DNA of 64,000 nucleotides, taken from the NCBI RefSeq assembly GCF_006715045.1, contig NZ_VFML01000002.1, positions 558,001 through 622,000 on the forward strand, given 5' to 3'. This DNA comes from Amycolatopsis cihanbeyliensis (GTDB lineage: Bacteria; Actinomycetota; Actinomycetes; Mycobacteriales; Pseudonocardiaceae). Shown one piece after another: positions 35,299 to 44,020 of this stretch (position 1 is the stretch's first letter; each line of letters starts with the position of its first letter). Both the position numbers and the translations under genes were made by a program. The notes under the pieces were generated by a model that saw only the letters and a list, made by a program, of their open reading frames with translations, had not been told where the DNA came from and searched no databases.

Positions 35299-35559
35299 GT
35301 GGCCAACATCAAGTCCCAGATGAAGCGCATCAAGACCAACGAGAAGGCGCGCCAGCGCAACCAGTCGGTGAAGTCCGCCGTGAAGACGGCCATCCGCAAG
35401 TTCCGCGAGGCCGCCGACGCCGGTGAGCAGGACCGCGCCATCGAGCTGCAGCGCGAGGCCGCCAAGAAGTTGGACAAGGCCGCGAGCAAGGGCGTGATCC
35501 ACGCCAACCAGGCGGCGAACAAGAAGTCCGCGATGGCCAGGCGGGCCAACCAGCTCTGA
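35299..35559 (+). CDS. rpsT: 30S ribosomal protein S20
   Basis: 86-residue basic helical protein; [20 protein letters not shown] at the N-terminus and [22 protein letters not shown] at the C-terminus are unmistakable S20. The start is GTG 35299, with GAGGA 9 nt upstream; the longer open frame is not conserved. It binds 16S rRNA early in 30S assembly. The convergent neighbour holA follows after 57 nt, as in mycobacteria. Confidence 0.97.
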   Translation: MANIKSQMKRIKTNEKARQRNQSVKSAVKTAIRKFREAADAGEQDRAIELQREAAKKLDKAASKGVIHANQAANKKSAMARRANQL

Positions 35560-35616
35560 GCCGTTGTTCCCAGGCCCCGGCGTCCCCGTACGTCGGGGCC
35601 TTGTGGCGTCCGGGGG

Positions 35617-36597
35617 CTACCGGCTCTCCTTCGCGGCGGCCACCTCGAGCACGGCGCGCTCGATCGCGTAGTCCGGGTCGGCCGCGGCGCCCTTCACCTC
35701 CGCGTTGAGCCGAGCCACGATGCGCATGGCGTCGGCCAACCCGTCCGGGCCCCAGCCCCGGACCTGTCCCTGCGCCTTGCGAACCTTCCACGGCGGCATG
35801 CCCAGTTCCCCCGCGAGCTGGTTCGGGTTGCCCCTCCCGGCCGCGGCCACCCGCGCGATAGTGCGTATCGCGTCCGCCAGCGCGTCGGCGACCAGGACGT
35901 GTGGCACGCCGATCTGCTGCGCCCAGCGCACCGTCTCCAGCGCCGCCGCGCGATCGCCTGCCACGGCGCGCTCGGCGACCGCGAAGCCGGTCACGTCGGC
36001 GCGGCCCCGGTGGTAGCGGCGCACCGCCTCCTCATCGACCGAGCCACCGGAGTCCGAGACCAGCTGGGTCGCGGCCGAGGAGAGTTCCCGCAGGTCGGAA
36101 CCGACGGCGTCGATCAGCGCGGTGACCCCTGCCGCGTCGATCCGCCCACCCGCCGTACGGACCTCGTTGCGCACAAAGGCCTCCCGGTCCGCGGGGCGGG
36201 TGATCTTGGCGCATTCGGTGACCACGGCGCCGGCCTTGCGCAGCGCGGCGGGCAGTGACTTCGCCGCCTTGCTTCGCCCGCCGCCGCTGTGCACCACGAC
36301 GAGCACGACACCGTCGGCGGGATCCGCGAGGTAGGACAGCAGCGCGTCGACGATCTCCTGCGAGACGTCCTGCGCCGCGTCCACCACGATCACCTTGCCC
36401 TCGCTGAACAGGGAGGGACTGACCAGCTCGGCGAGCGCGGGGGCTGTGAGTTCGGACACCCGCATCCTGGTCAGCTCGGCGGACGGATCGGCGAGCCGGG
36501 CGGAATCCAGCGCGGCCCGGACTGCCCGCTCGACGAGCAGTTCCTCCTCACCGAGGACCAGATGCAGCGGGTTTGGGGTGGTTGCCGGTGCGGTCAC
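35617..36597 (-). CDS. holA: DNA polymerase III delta subunit
   Basis: 326-residue clamp-loader subunit that opens the beta sliding clamp. LHLVLGEEELLVERAVRAAL at the N-terminus, KVIVVDAAQDVSQEIVDALLSYL, the VLVVVHSGGGRSKAAKSLP strand and the C-terminal domain (GELGMPPWKVRKAQGQ) are family landmarks, in the order of the AAA+-like domains without a functional P-loop. The start is GTG 36597; the longer open frame runs into the divergent riboswitch leader. Its position next to rpsT is the ancestral actinobacterial order. Confidence 0.94.
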   Translation of the reverse strand: MTAPATTPNPLHLVLGEEELLVERAVRAALDSARLADPSAELTRMRVSELTAPALAELVSPSLFSEGKVIVVDAAQDVSQEIVDALLSYLADPADGVVLVVVHSGGGRSKAAKSLPAALRKAGAVVTECAKITRPADREAFVRNEVRTAGGRIDAAGVTALIDAVGSDLRELSSAATQLVSDSGGSVDEEAVRRYHRGRADVTGFAVAERAVAGDRAAALETVRWAQQIGVPHVLVADALADAIRTIARVAAAGRGNPNQLAGELGMPPWKVRKAQGQVRGWGPDGLADAMRIVARLNAEVKGAAADPDYAIERAVLEVAAAKESR

Positions 36598-36729
36598 GAA
36601 CCGATCGTGCCATGCCGCCGGATCGCGCTCCGGTCCGGTGATGTGTGTCCTTGTCCGTAGCCGGGAGCGATCGGGGTGTCGTACGGTATAGCTACGGCAG
36701 TCCGGCCGACAGCCGACAACCGAATACAG

Positions 36730-36858
36730 CTCATCCAGAGGGGCAGAGGGAACGGCCCGCAGAAGCCCCGGCAACCGGCGTCAGCCTGTCATCTCGATTC
36801 CGCGAGGTAGCTGACGGCAACGGTGCCAATTCCGGCCCGCACGCGTGGGGCAGATGAG
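36730..36858 (+). ncRNA. SAM-I (S-box) riboswitch
   Basis: The conserved SAM-I core is nearly complete: P1 arms CTCATC (36730-36735) and GATGAG (36853-36858), AGAGGGGCAGAGGGA (36737-36751), GAAGCCCCGGCAACC (36762-36776), the P3 arms CGTCAG/CTGACG (36779-36784 and 36811-36816) and GGTGCCAATTCC (36822-36833). It is not the SAM-IV type more usual in actinomycetes. The 3' P1 arm touches the Shine-Dalgarno GAGGAAAGG (36856-36864) of the downstream gene, so ligand binding should hide the ribosome site; translational repression at high SAM is the inferred mode. Confidence 0.93.
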
Positions 36859-36873
36859 GAAAGGAACCTCGCG

Positions 36874-38148
36874 ATGACGCCAGCCCTGACCACGACCACC
36901 CGCACCGCCACCAAGCGCACGCTCGACCTCGGTCCGGCCGCGGAACTGGTCTCCAAGGAAGAAGGGCACCGCCAACCCCTGGCGCCCGAGTTCGTCTCCG
37001 CGGAGGACTTCTCCCCGCTAGAGGTCGCCTACGACTTCGGCCGGGTGCGCAGGGAGGACATCGAGTCCGGACCACGTAGCATCTGGCGCTACAAGCGGCT
37101 CCTCCCGGTGCCGTCGGATGTGGAGCAGATCCCGAACACCGAACCCGGCTGTACCCGGCTGGTGCGTGCCGACCGGCTGGCCGAGGCGCTCGGCGTCCGG
37201 AGGGTCTGGGTCAAGGACGACACCGGCAACCCCACGCACTCGTTCAAGGACCGGGTCGTGGCCGTCGCGCTGGCCGCCGCCCGCGAGTTCGGTTTCGAGG
37301 TACTGGCCTGCCCTTCGACCGGAAACCTGGCGAACGCGGTCGCCGCCGCGGCCGCTCGTGCCGGCTGGCAGTCGGTGGTGCTCATCCCGTCCTCGCTGGA
37401 GCGCGCCAAGGTCCTCACCACCGCCGTGTACGACGGCGCGCTGATCGCCGTGGACGGCAACTACGACGATGTGAACCGGCTGGCGACCGAACTCGCGGGT
37501 GAACACGAGAACTGGGCCTTCGTCAACGTCAACGTGCGCCCGTACTACTCGGAGGGTTCCAAGACGCTGGCCTTCGAGGTGGCCGAGCAGCTCGGCTGGC
37601 GGCTGCCGGAGCAGATCGTGGTACCCATCGCGTCCGGATCCCAATTGACCAAAGTGGACAAAGGCTTCCGCGAGCTCGGCGAGCTCGGCCTGGTGGAGCC
37701 CAGCCCGTACCGGGTGTTCGGCGCGCAGGCCACGGGCTGCTCCCCCGTGTCGGCCGCCTTCCGCAACGGGCACGACGTGGTGCAGCCGGTGAAGCCGGAC
37801 ACGATCGCCCGCTCACTGGCGATCGGCAATCCCGCGGACGGGCCGTATGTCCTGGACACCGTGAGTCGTACCGGTGGCGCGATCGAGGACGTCACCGACG
37901 AGGAAGTGGTCGAGGGCATCCGGCTGCTGGCCCGCACCGAGGGCATCTTCACCGAGACCGCGGGCGGGGTGACCGTGGCGACGGCGAAGAAGCTGGTGGA
38001 AGCAGGCAAGCTGGACCCGGACGCCGAGACGGTGCTGCTGATCACCGGCGACGGCTTGAAGACCCTGGACGCGATCGAGGACAAGGTGGGCCCGAAGGCG
38101 ACCGTTCCGCCCTCGGCCGAGGCCGTCGGCAAGGCACTCGGCCGGTAA
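36874..38148 (+). CDS. Threonine synthase-like PLP enzyme; possibly the homocysteine-forming MetM type
   Basis: 424-residue fold-type II PLP enzyme. The PLP lysine is K125 in GNPTHSFKDR; SGSQLTKVDKG and GNPADGPYVL are further threonine-synthase signatures. It sits behind a SAM-I riboswitch, which is unexpected for threonine synthesis but fits an enzyme making homocysteine from O-phosphohomoserine, as reported for the threonine-synthase homologue MetM of Streptomyces with a MoaD-like sulfur carrier. No carrier gene lies downstream here. The N-terminal region aligns with the CxxC...CxxC knuckle of relatives, but all four positions are non-Cys (S27, E30, S42, D45). The start is ATG 36874. Plain ThrC activity cannot be excluded. 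Confidence 0.9.
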   Translation: MTPALTTTTRTATKRTLDLGPAAELVSKEEGHRQPLAPEFVSAEDFSPLEVAYDFGRVRREDIESGPRSIWRYKRLLPVPSDVEQIPNTEPGCTRLVRADRLAEALGVRRVWVKDDTGNPTHSFKDRVVAVALAAAREFGFEVLACPSTGNLANAVAAAAARAGWQSVVLIPSSLERAKVLTTAVYDGALIAVDGNYDDVNRLATELAGEHENWAFVNVNVRPYYSEGSKTLAFEVAEQLGWRLPEQIVVPIASGSQLTKVDKGFRELGELGLVEPSPYRVFGAQATGCSPVSAAFRNGHDVVQPVKPDTIARSLAIGNPADGPYVLDTVSRTGGAIEDVTDEEVVEGIRLLARTEGIFTETAGGVTVATAKKLVEAGKLDPDAETVLLITGDGLKTLDAIEDKVGPKATVPPSAEAVGKALGR

Positions 38149-38184
38149 CCCGCGCGAGACCTCGCCGACGGCTCACGGTGGGGC

Positions 38185-38859
38185 TCAGGCTGTCGCCACC
38201 TGGGCCAGCACCGCGCCCCAGGTGTCCGCGGACGCCTGGGGCAGGCCGGCATCCGTGCGCAGGTGCTGGGTGAGCAGCGTCTGCGCCTCGGCCCGCGAGG
38301 TGCCCTCGATCCGGATGCCCTCGATGATCTCGGCGAGCACGGCGCCACCGACCCGCAGCCCGGTGGCGATCGACCGGAGGACCACGTCGGTGATCGGCCC
38401 GCCGATCCCGACGCCGGGAATCGAGGTCACCAGCTTGGCGATCGACTCCAGGATCGTGGCCGCACCGTCCCCGCCGACCCGCAGCGCGGCGACGACAATC
38501 GGCTGAGCCAGTTTGGCGATCCTCTTCACAATGGCGATGATGTCGACATCGGAAGCCGAAACGGACGCCAAGGCGACTTTTTCGGACTGAGCCTTTTCCA
38601 GGGCAGACCGGGCGTCGGTCAGCAGGCGAACGGATTCGGTGTCGCCCGCGGCGTGCGCCGAGTCCAGCAGGGTGCCGATGTTCTCCTCGGTGACGGCCTT
38701 GCTGAGCGCGAGGTCCAACTGGTACTCGGCGGAGTTCACTTCCCCTTGGCCCGTCGCGAGATCAGTGGTCGTCGCGCCGGCCGCCTGCCCAGCGCCGAGC
38801 AGGAACACGCCGGCGGTCACCAGCACGGCGGCGGGTCGGTAGATACGAGCAGAGAACAT
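38185..38859 (-). CDS. Secreted protein, helical, unknown function
   Basis: 224-residue exported protein. The ATG at 38859 opens a signal peptide (FSARIYRPAAVLVTAGVFLL, cleavage after about AGQAAG, residue 28); the longer open frame would place the signal internally. The mature part is Ala-rich and helical, with a charged N-terminal half (DLALSKAVTEENIGTLLDSAH) and a hydrophobic amphipathic stretch (about residues 115-185, IVVAALRVGGDGAATILESI and following) that could associate with membranes. No cysteines or enzymatic motif. The start lies in a lower-GC region (38860-39010) with no clear regulatory pattern. Confidence 0.72.
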   Translation of the reverse strand: MFSARIYRPAAVLVTAGVFLLGAGQAAGATTTDLATGQGEVNSAEYQLDLALSKAVTEENIGTLLDSAHAAGDTESVRLLTDARSALEKAQSEKVALASVSASDVDIIAIVKRIAKLAQPIVVAALRVGGDGAATILESIAKLVTSIPGVGIGGPITDVVLRSIATGLRVGGAVLAEIIEGIRIEGTSRAEAQTLLTQHLRTDAGLPQASADTWGAVLAQVATA

Positions 38860-39037
38860 AATCGTTGACCTTTCAGGGATTCGGCATTCCACAAGATCGT
38901 GAAAAGCCAGCAAAACGGACAGGAATGAATTATGCTGCAGCAGCTCGATACTAACCGCACACTTCACCAAGGACACAAGATTTCTCCCCGGTATCCCGCA
39001 TCACAAGAAAGAACGGCGAATTGCATACGAATGAGCG

Positions 39038-41461
39038 TTATGCGCGTTCGTCGTTGCGCCGGCGCGGACGGGCCCGGCGGGAACAACGTCGCCCGGCTCC
39101 CCGCCGCACCAGTGCGGGGCCGGTGGCGTCCGGCAGGACGGCCACGTCCCCACCGGTGTCGGTCCGCGCCACCAGCGCACCGCCCGCCGTGAGCGTGCGC
39201 AGGGTGCGCCGGTTCGGATGCCCGTAGGAGTTGTCCGCTCCCACGCTCACCAGCGCCAGCCTGGCCCGCACCGCACTCAGGAACCGAGGCAACGAGTACC
39301 GGCTGCCGTGATGCGGCACCTTCAGCACGTCCGCTTCCAGCTCCGTGTCCGCCGCCAGCAGGTCGGACTGCGCGAGCAGTTCGATGTCACCGGTGAGCAG
39401 CACCCGCCCTGCGGGCGTGCTCGCGCGGGCGACCACCGAGGTGTTGTTGATCGCGGTGCCGTCCTCGTCGGCCACGGTGGCGCGCGGCACGTGGCGCGGC
39501 CCCAGCACGTCCAGCCGCAGCTCTGGCCAGGTCAGCTGGTCGCCGGAGCCGAGCTCCACCAGCGGCGTCCGGTGCGCGGCCGCCTCGTCGACCACCTGGT
39601 GCCAGGCCCATTCCGGATCCCGGCCGGGCCCGACCGCGATACCGCCGACCACCCGGCCCTCGAACACCGACCGCAACCCGCCGATGTGGTCCGCGTGCAG
39701 GTGGCTGAGCAGCACCAGGGGCACACGATCGACATCGAGCCGATCGAGGCATCTGTCCACCGGGCCCGGCTGCGGCCCGGTGTCCACCACGACGGCGCGG
39801 CCGGGCTCACCGGTGGCCAGCACGATCGCGTCCCCCTGACCGACGTCGCAAGCCACCACCGCCCAGTTCGCGGGCGGCCACGATGGTGCGATGGTTCGCA
39901 GGGGCACCAGGACCAGCAGGCCGAACACCAGGGTGACGGCCAACCCGGTCCGCGCGGGCCGGTACCGGACGGCCAGCACCAGCAGGGCCGCGACCGCCGC
40001 GGCCAGCGCACCACCCCACCAGCCGTCCGGCCACGGCAGCACGGCACCCGGCACGGCGGAGGCCTCGCGAGCCACCAGGATCAACCAGTCCAGTCCCGGG
40101 CCGGCGAGCCGTACCAGGGCCTCGGCGCCGAGGGGCCAGACACCGGCCAGCACCGTCGCCGCCACGCCCAGGATCGTCACCGGTGCGACCACCGGCGCCG
40201 CCAGCACGTTGGCCACCACCGACACCAGGCTCAGTTCGCCGGCCATACCCGCGATAACGGGTGCGGTGACCAGGAAGGCCGCCAGTGGAACGGTGAGGGC
40301 CTCGGCGCAGCCCGCCGGAACACCTCGGTCGGTCATGGTCCGCGCCCAGATCGGCGCCAGCAGCACCAGGCCCGCCGTGGCGACCACGGAGAGCGCGAAA
40401 CCGAAGCTGACCGCCATGGCCGGGTCGTAGAGCACGAGCCCGCCCACCGCGACGGCCAGGGCCGGCAGCGCCGAACCGTTGCGGCCCAGCGCCAGCGCGA
40501 GCAGCGCGACCGCGCCCATCACTCCGGCGCGTAGCACGCTGGGTTCCGGCCCGACCAGCAGGAGGAACCCGGCCAGCACGAGGCCCGCGGCGCCGGCGCG
40601 AAGGCGGGGCCCGAGGCGAAAGGCGCGAAGCAACAGCAGGACCGCACCACAGACGATGGCGAGGTTGCTGCCCGAGACGGCCACGAGGTGCGACATGCCG
40701 GCGTCCAGGAACTCGTGCTCCACTCGCGGTACGAGCGCGCTGGTGTCGCCGGCGACCAGGCCCGGCAGCAGGCCGCCGGGTTCGGCGGTCAGCACGCCGG
40801 AGGCCGCCCGCAACCCGGCCCGCATGGACTCCGCGGCACGCTGCCACCACGGCGCCGTCCCGGCGTGCACCGGGGGACCGCGCACGTAGCACACGGCCAC
40901 CGTGAGCTCACCGGGCCGTGCGGGCGCCAGTTCCCCCGACCCCACCGTCACGACCTGCCCCGGCAGTACCCGGGACCACTCGGCGGCGGGCGCGATGAGC
41001 AGCACCCGCCCGGACGAGGGCACCGGCCGCTCCGCCGCGATCACCTCCAGCACCACCGCGGCGACGAGGACCGCGCGCACGCCACCCTGCCGGCCCGCGT
41101 AGCCCGCGGAACGCACCGGTCGCGGTCGCTGCGTCACCTCGACCCGCAAGGTCGCCCCGGCTCCGCGCGCGGCATGCTCGCGGAGCGTGTCGTGCTCGGC
41201 CTGCCACAGCCGCGGCCCCAGCAGCCCGCCGGACAGCAGCCCGCAGACCAGCAAGGCGGCAGCTCCGGCACGTACCCGCACCGAGCGCCCGCGCCACAGC
41301 GCGAGCACGGCGGCCAGCACCCCGAGCCCGGCGACCAGCGGGGCGACCCACCAGCCGCACAGCAGGCCCAGCAAGGCGGCGAGCCAGGCGGTCACCGCCG
41401 CGGACACCAACCGCAGGTCGTGCTTGACCGGCACCGCACGGGCCGGGTCGGTCACCGTCAC
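39038..41461 (-). CDS. comEC: ComEC/Rec2 DNA-uptake channel protein
   Basis: 807-residue membrane protein. An N-terminal OB-like/DUF4131 domain (about residues 20-200) is followed by the competence domain with SHLVAVSGSNLAIVCGAVLLL and about eight further membrane segments (230-500). A C-terminal metallo-beta-lactamase-like domain has LLSHLHADHIGGL (HxHxDH, about residue 600) and ends near 790 in a basic tail. The start is the GTG at 41461, overlapping the comEA stop (GTGA). In competent bacteria ComEC carries single-stranded DNA across the membrane; in actinomycetes natural competence is rarely shown, so the in vivo role is open. Confidence 0.95.
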   Translation of the reverse strand: MTVTDPARAVPVKHDLRLVSAAVTAWLAALLGLLCGWWVAPLVAGLGVLAAVLALWRGRSVRVRAGAAALLVCGLLSGGLLGPRLWQAEHDTLREHAARGAGATLRVEVTQRPRPVRSAGYAGRQGGVRAVLVAAVVLEVIAAERPVPSSGRVLLIAPAAEWSRVLPGQVVTVGSGELAPARPGELTVAVCYVRGPPVHAGTAPWWQRAAESMRAGLRAASGVLTAEPGGLLPGLVAGDTSALVPRVEHEFLDAGMSHLVAVSGSNLAIVCGAVLLLLRAFRLGPRLRAGAAGLVLAGFLLLVGPEPSVLRAGVMGAVALLALALGRNGSALPALAVAVGGLVLYDPAMAVSFGFALSVVATAGLVLLAPIWARTMTDRGVPAGCAEALTVPLAAFLVTAPVIAGMAGELSLVSVVANVLAAPVVAPVTILGVAATVLAGVWPLGAEALVRLAGPGLDWLILVAREASAVPGAVLPWPDGWWGGALAAAVAALLVLAVRYRPARTGLAVTLVFGLLVLVPLRTIAPSWPPANWAVVACDVGQGDAIVLATGEPGRAVVVDTGPQPGPVDRCLDRLDVDRVPLVLLSHLHADHIGGLRSVFEGRVVGGIAVGPGRDPEWAWHQVVDEAAAHRTPLVELGSGDQLTWPELRLDVLGPRHVPRATVADEDGTAINNTSVVARASTPAGRVLLTGDIELLAQSDLLAADTELEADVLKVPHHGSRYSLPRFLSAVRARLALVSVGADNSYGHPNRRTLRTLTAGGALVARTDTGGDVAVLPDATGPALVRRGAGRRCSRRARPRRRNDERA

Positions 41462-42345
41462 CGCACGACCACCTGCTCCCGCAGGCGGGCGAACCGCTTC
41501 TCCCCGATCCCCTCGACCTCGCGTAGCTGCTCGACCGCGGTGAACGGTCCGTGCTGGGTACGCCAGTCGACGATGCGCTGGGCGGTGACCTCGCCGACCC
41601 CGGGCAGCTCCTCGAACTGCGCTGGGCCGGCCGTATTGAGCTCCACCCGGCCCGGCTGCTGTCCGGCGCCACCGGCAGCCGTGTTCGGCTGCATCCCAGG
41701 GGGTGCAGGCACGCCGACGTAGAGTTGCTCGCCATCGGCCAGCTTGCGGGCCAGGTTGATCGTGCCCAGGTCGGCCTCTGGTACGGCGCCACCCGCGGCG
41801 TCGACGGCTTGGGCCGCCCGCGCCCCGGGCGGCACGGTGACCAGGCCGGGTGATCGCACCTTGCCGACGACACTGACCACCAGCTCCTTGGGTGGATCGG
41901 GTGTGCGGTCCGGGGACGGCGACGACTGCCCCACCGGGGAAGCACGAGCGTTCTCCCGCGCGGCCGGCAACGGGGGCGCCACCTCGGCCGCCGGGCCGTG
42001 GCCGAAGGCGAGCACGGCCAGCACCACCACGCCCGCCACCCCCACCAGCGTGGTGACGACCGCGAACCGGCGACGTCGTCCGCCCGCACCGGACAGCAAC
42101 GAACCCGGCACCCAACGCTCGGCCAGCCTCCCCGTACGCGTCGCGCGGGAGGCGTCCGCAGTGGCCTCCGCCCTGGCCGCCTCCTCGGCCAGTTCGCGGA
42201 GACGGGTCTCGGAATCGACGACTCGGACATCGTGTGGGCCCGGCGCGGTGTCCGCGGGGCCGAGTGAATTGTCGAACACATATTCGACGCTAGGGGTCGC
42301 TGGGTGGCGACCGGTAGTCCCGACCGCGTCGCCTGTGGACAACAC
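41458..42345 (-). CDS. comEA: ComEA-like DNA-binding competence protein
   Basis: 295 residues from the GTG at 42345. A cytoplasmic N-terminal part (1-85, acidic), one membrane segment (about residues 96-113, FAVVTTLVGVAGVVVLAVLA), a Pro/Ser-rich linker, an SLBB-type domain (ELVVSVVGKVRSPGLVTVPPGARAAQAVDAAGG) and a C-terminal pair of helix-hairpin-helix motifs (VELNTAGPAQFEELPGVGEVTAQRI and VEGIGEKRFARLREQ) that bind DNA. It would capture double-stranded DNA outside the membrane for ComEC, with which it overlaps by 4 nt. The start is uncertain; later in-frame GTG codons exist. Confidence 0.9.
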   Translation of the reverse strand: MLSTGDAVGTTGRHPATPSVEYVFDNSLGPADTAPGPHDVRVVDSETRLRELAEEAARAEATADASRATRTGRLAERWVPGSLLSGAGGRRRRFAVVTTLVGVAGVVVLAVLAFGHGPAAEVAPPLPAARENARASPVGQSSPSPDRTPDPPKELVVSVVGKVRSPGLVTVPPGARAAQAVDAAGGAVPEADLGTINLARKLADGEQLYVGVPAPPGMQPNTAAGGAGQQPGRVELNTAGPAQFEELPGVGEVTAQRIVDWRTQHGPFTAVEQLREVEGIGEKRFARLREQVVVR

Positions 42346-42423
42346 GGGTGATGGGGATGGATCGGCTCACCAACGGGTTTCCCGCGCGTTCCGGTCGGCG
42401 CGGCGGCCCGTGCCGGTTGCGGG

Positions 42424-43275
42424 TCAGCGACCCGTGGGACGTTGCACCACGACCCCGAGCACACCGGGGCCGGTGTGCGCCCCGATCACGGCGCCGAGCT
42501 CGGAGACCACGCATCCGGTGGACGCGGGCAGCCGGTCCTCCAGGCTGTTGGCGAGCTCGACGGCGCGCTCCGGCGAGGCAAGGTGATGCACGGCGAGCTC
42601 GACCGGGTCCTGGCCGGCGGCCGAGACCGCGAGGTCCACCAACCTGGCGACGGCCCGGTGCATCGTGCGCACCTTCTCCAGCGGCCGGATCTGCCCCTCG
42701 TCCATCCGCAGCACCGGCTTGACCGACAACGCGGTGCCGAGCAGCGCCGCCGCGGGGCCGATCCGGCCGCCCCGGCGCAGATGTTCCAGGGTCTCCACCA
42801 CGAACAGGGTCTCCGAGCGCCGAGCCGCGCGCACGGCCGCGGCCTCCACCTCGGCTCCCCCGCAGCCGCGCGCCGCGGCGTTCGCCGCGCGCAGGGCCGC
42901 GAAGCCCAGCCCCATCGCGGTCGTCCTCGAGTCGACGACCCGCACGAGATCCGGGCCGACCTCCTGCGCGGCGAGCACGGCGGACTCCCAGGTGCCGGAC
43001 AGCTCGCTGGACAGGTGCACCGACACCACCGCATCGGCGCCGCCTCGCAGCAGGGCCCGGAACGCCGCGGCGAACTCGGTGGGGGTCGGCCGGGAGGTGG
43101 TGACGATCCGGCGCTGGCCGAGCGCCTCGGCCAGCGCCGCGGGTCCGATATCCACGCCGTCCAACACGGCGACGCCGTCGATCAACACATGCAGTGGGAC
43201 GACGTGGACCGCGTGCCGGTCGGCGAATCCTTCCGGCAGATGGGCAGTGGAGTCCGTGACAACGGCAACCGGCAC
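42424..43275 (-). CDS. DegV-family fatty-acid-binding protein
   Basis: 283-residue DegV protein, the family that holds a fatty acid and in some bacteria hands it to fatty acid kinase. Landmarks are VAVVTDSTAHLPEGFA at the N-terminus, TSRPTPTEFAAAFRALL, LSSELSGTWESAV (the serine positions contact the carboxylate) and LRRGGRIGPAAALLGTALSVKPVL. It lies between comEA and octT as in mycobacteria. No kinase partner (FakA/DAK) gene is in view. Confidence 0.93.
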   Translation of the reverse strand: MPVAVVTDSTAHLPEGFADRHAVHVVPLHVLIDGVAVLDGVDIGPAALAEALGQRRIVTTSRPTPTEFAAAFRALLRGGADAVVSVHLSSELSGTWESAVLAAQEVGPDLVRVVDSRTTAMGLGFAALRAANAAARGCGGAEVEAAAVRAARRSETLFVVETLEHLRRGGRIGPAAALLGTALSVKPVLRMDEGQIRPLEKVRTMHRAVARLVDLAVSAAGQDPVELAVHHLASPERAVELANSLEDRLPASTGCVVSELGAVIGAHTGPGVLGVVVQRPTGR

Positions 43276-43285
43276 GGCCGCAAGC

Positions 43286-44020
43286 CTACTTGCCGGTGGG
43301 GGTGAGCAGCGGGGCGATCAGCGTGGCCATCGCCGTGCCTACCGCGGCGTGCCCGGCCCAGCCCCAGTGCATGCCGTCCGGGTTGCCGTGGCCACCCCGC
43401 ACGTGCGCGCCGATCAGCTCGGGCAGGTCCAGCACGGGCACCTCGGTCCGGCGTGCCCAGTCGGCCACCGCCGCCATGGTGCGGGCATGCATGGTGTGCA
43501 CGTAGCCGTAGGACTCGGCGCGATGCACGGCGGGCAACCAACCGACGATCGGCAGCCCCGGCCGCAGCACGCGCAGCGCCTCGACCGCCGTATCGAGATA
43601 GTGCGCGGTCAACCGGGCAGGCAGGACGGCGGGTCTGCCCCGCATCGCCACCGCCAGCCGGGGCTGCGCGGCCAGGTAGGCCCGGCGCACCACCCGGCGC
43701 AACCCCGGCGGTCGCAGGTACCGCAGCCCGGTACGCAGGTAGGTCGGCAGCGGCGAGGGCAGTGCGTCCATACTGCCGACGGCGAGCACCAGCACGTCCA
43801 CCCGGTGCAGCTCGGCCCAGACCCGTGGATCGTCCGTCAGCGACCACCACGCGTCCCGTGCCGTCCATCCGACCCTGGCCACGATGTCCGCATGCCCGCC
43901 GAGGGCCGCTGCCGTCACGTTCGGCCACAGCCGGGGCTCGTCCGCGGGGTACGGTCCGTCGGGACCGTGGAAGCTCAGCGAGTCGCCGAGCACCATCATC
44001 CGGGCCGGGTGCGCGCTCAA
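43286..44020 (-). CDS. octT: SGNH-type acyltransferase, OctT-like (diglucosylglycerate octanoyltransferase)
   Basis: 244-residue SGNH hydrolase-fold protein. The nucleophile Ser is in VLGDSLSFHGPDGPYPADEPRLWPN (about residue 14) and the C-terminal GNPDGMHWGWAGH carries the Asp/His pair. The sequence pattern and the position between degV and gpgP match Rv2418c (OctT), which octanoylates diglucosylglycerate, an early step of methylglucose lipopolysaccharide synthesis. I take TTG 44020, overlapping the gpgP stop, as start; an ATG eight codons on (43996) is possible. The octanoyl-transfer function is inferred from synteny, not from a unique motif. Confidence 0.85.
   Translation of the reverse strand: MSAHPARMMVLGDSLSFHGPDGPYPADEPRLWPNVTAAALGGHADIVARVGWTARDAWWSLTDDPRVWAELHRVDVLVLAVGSMDALPSPLPTYLRTGLRYLRPPGLRRVVRRAYLAAQPRLAVAMRGRPAVLPARLTAHYLDTAVEALRVLRPGLPIVGWLPAVHRAESYGYVHTMHARTMAAVADWARRTEVPVLDLPELIGAHVRGGHGNPDGMHWGWAGHAAVGTAMATLIAPLLTPTGK

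Noticed and set aside
36730..36858. SAM-IV riboswitch as an alternative class for the thrC leader
   Set aside because: The AGAGGGGCAGAGGGA block and the P1-P4 layout follow SAM-I; the SAM-IV-specific GTCATGAG...GGTGGGGTGC features are missing.
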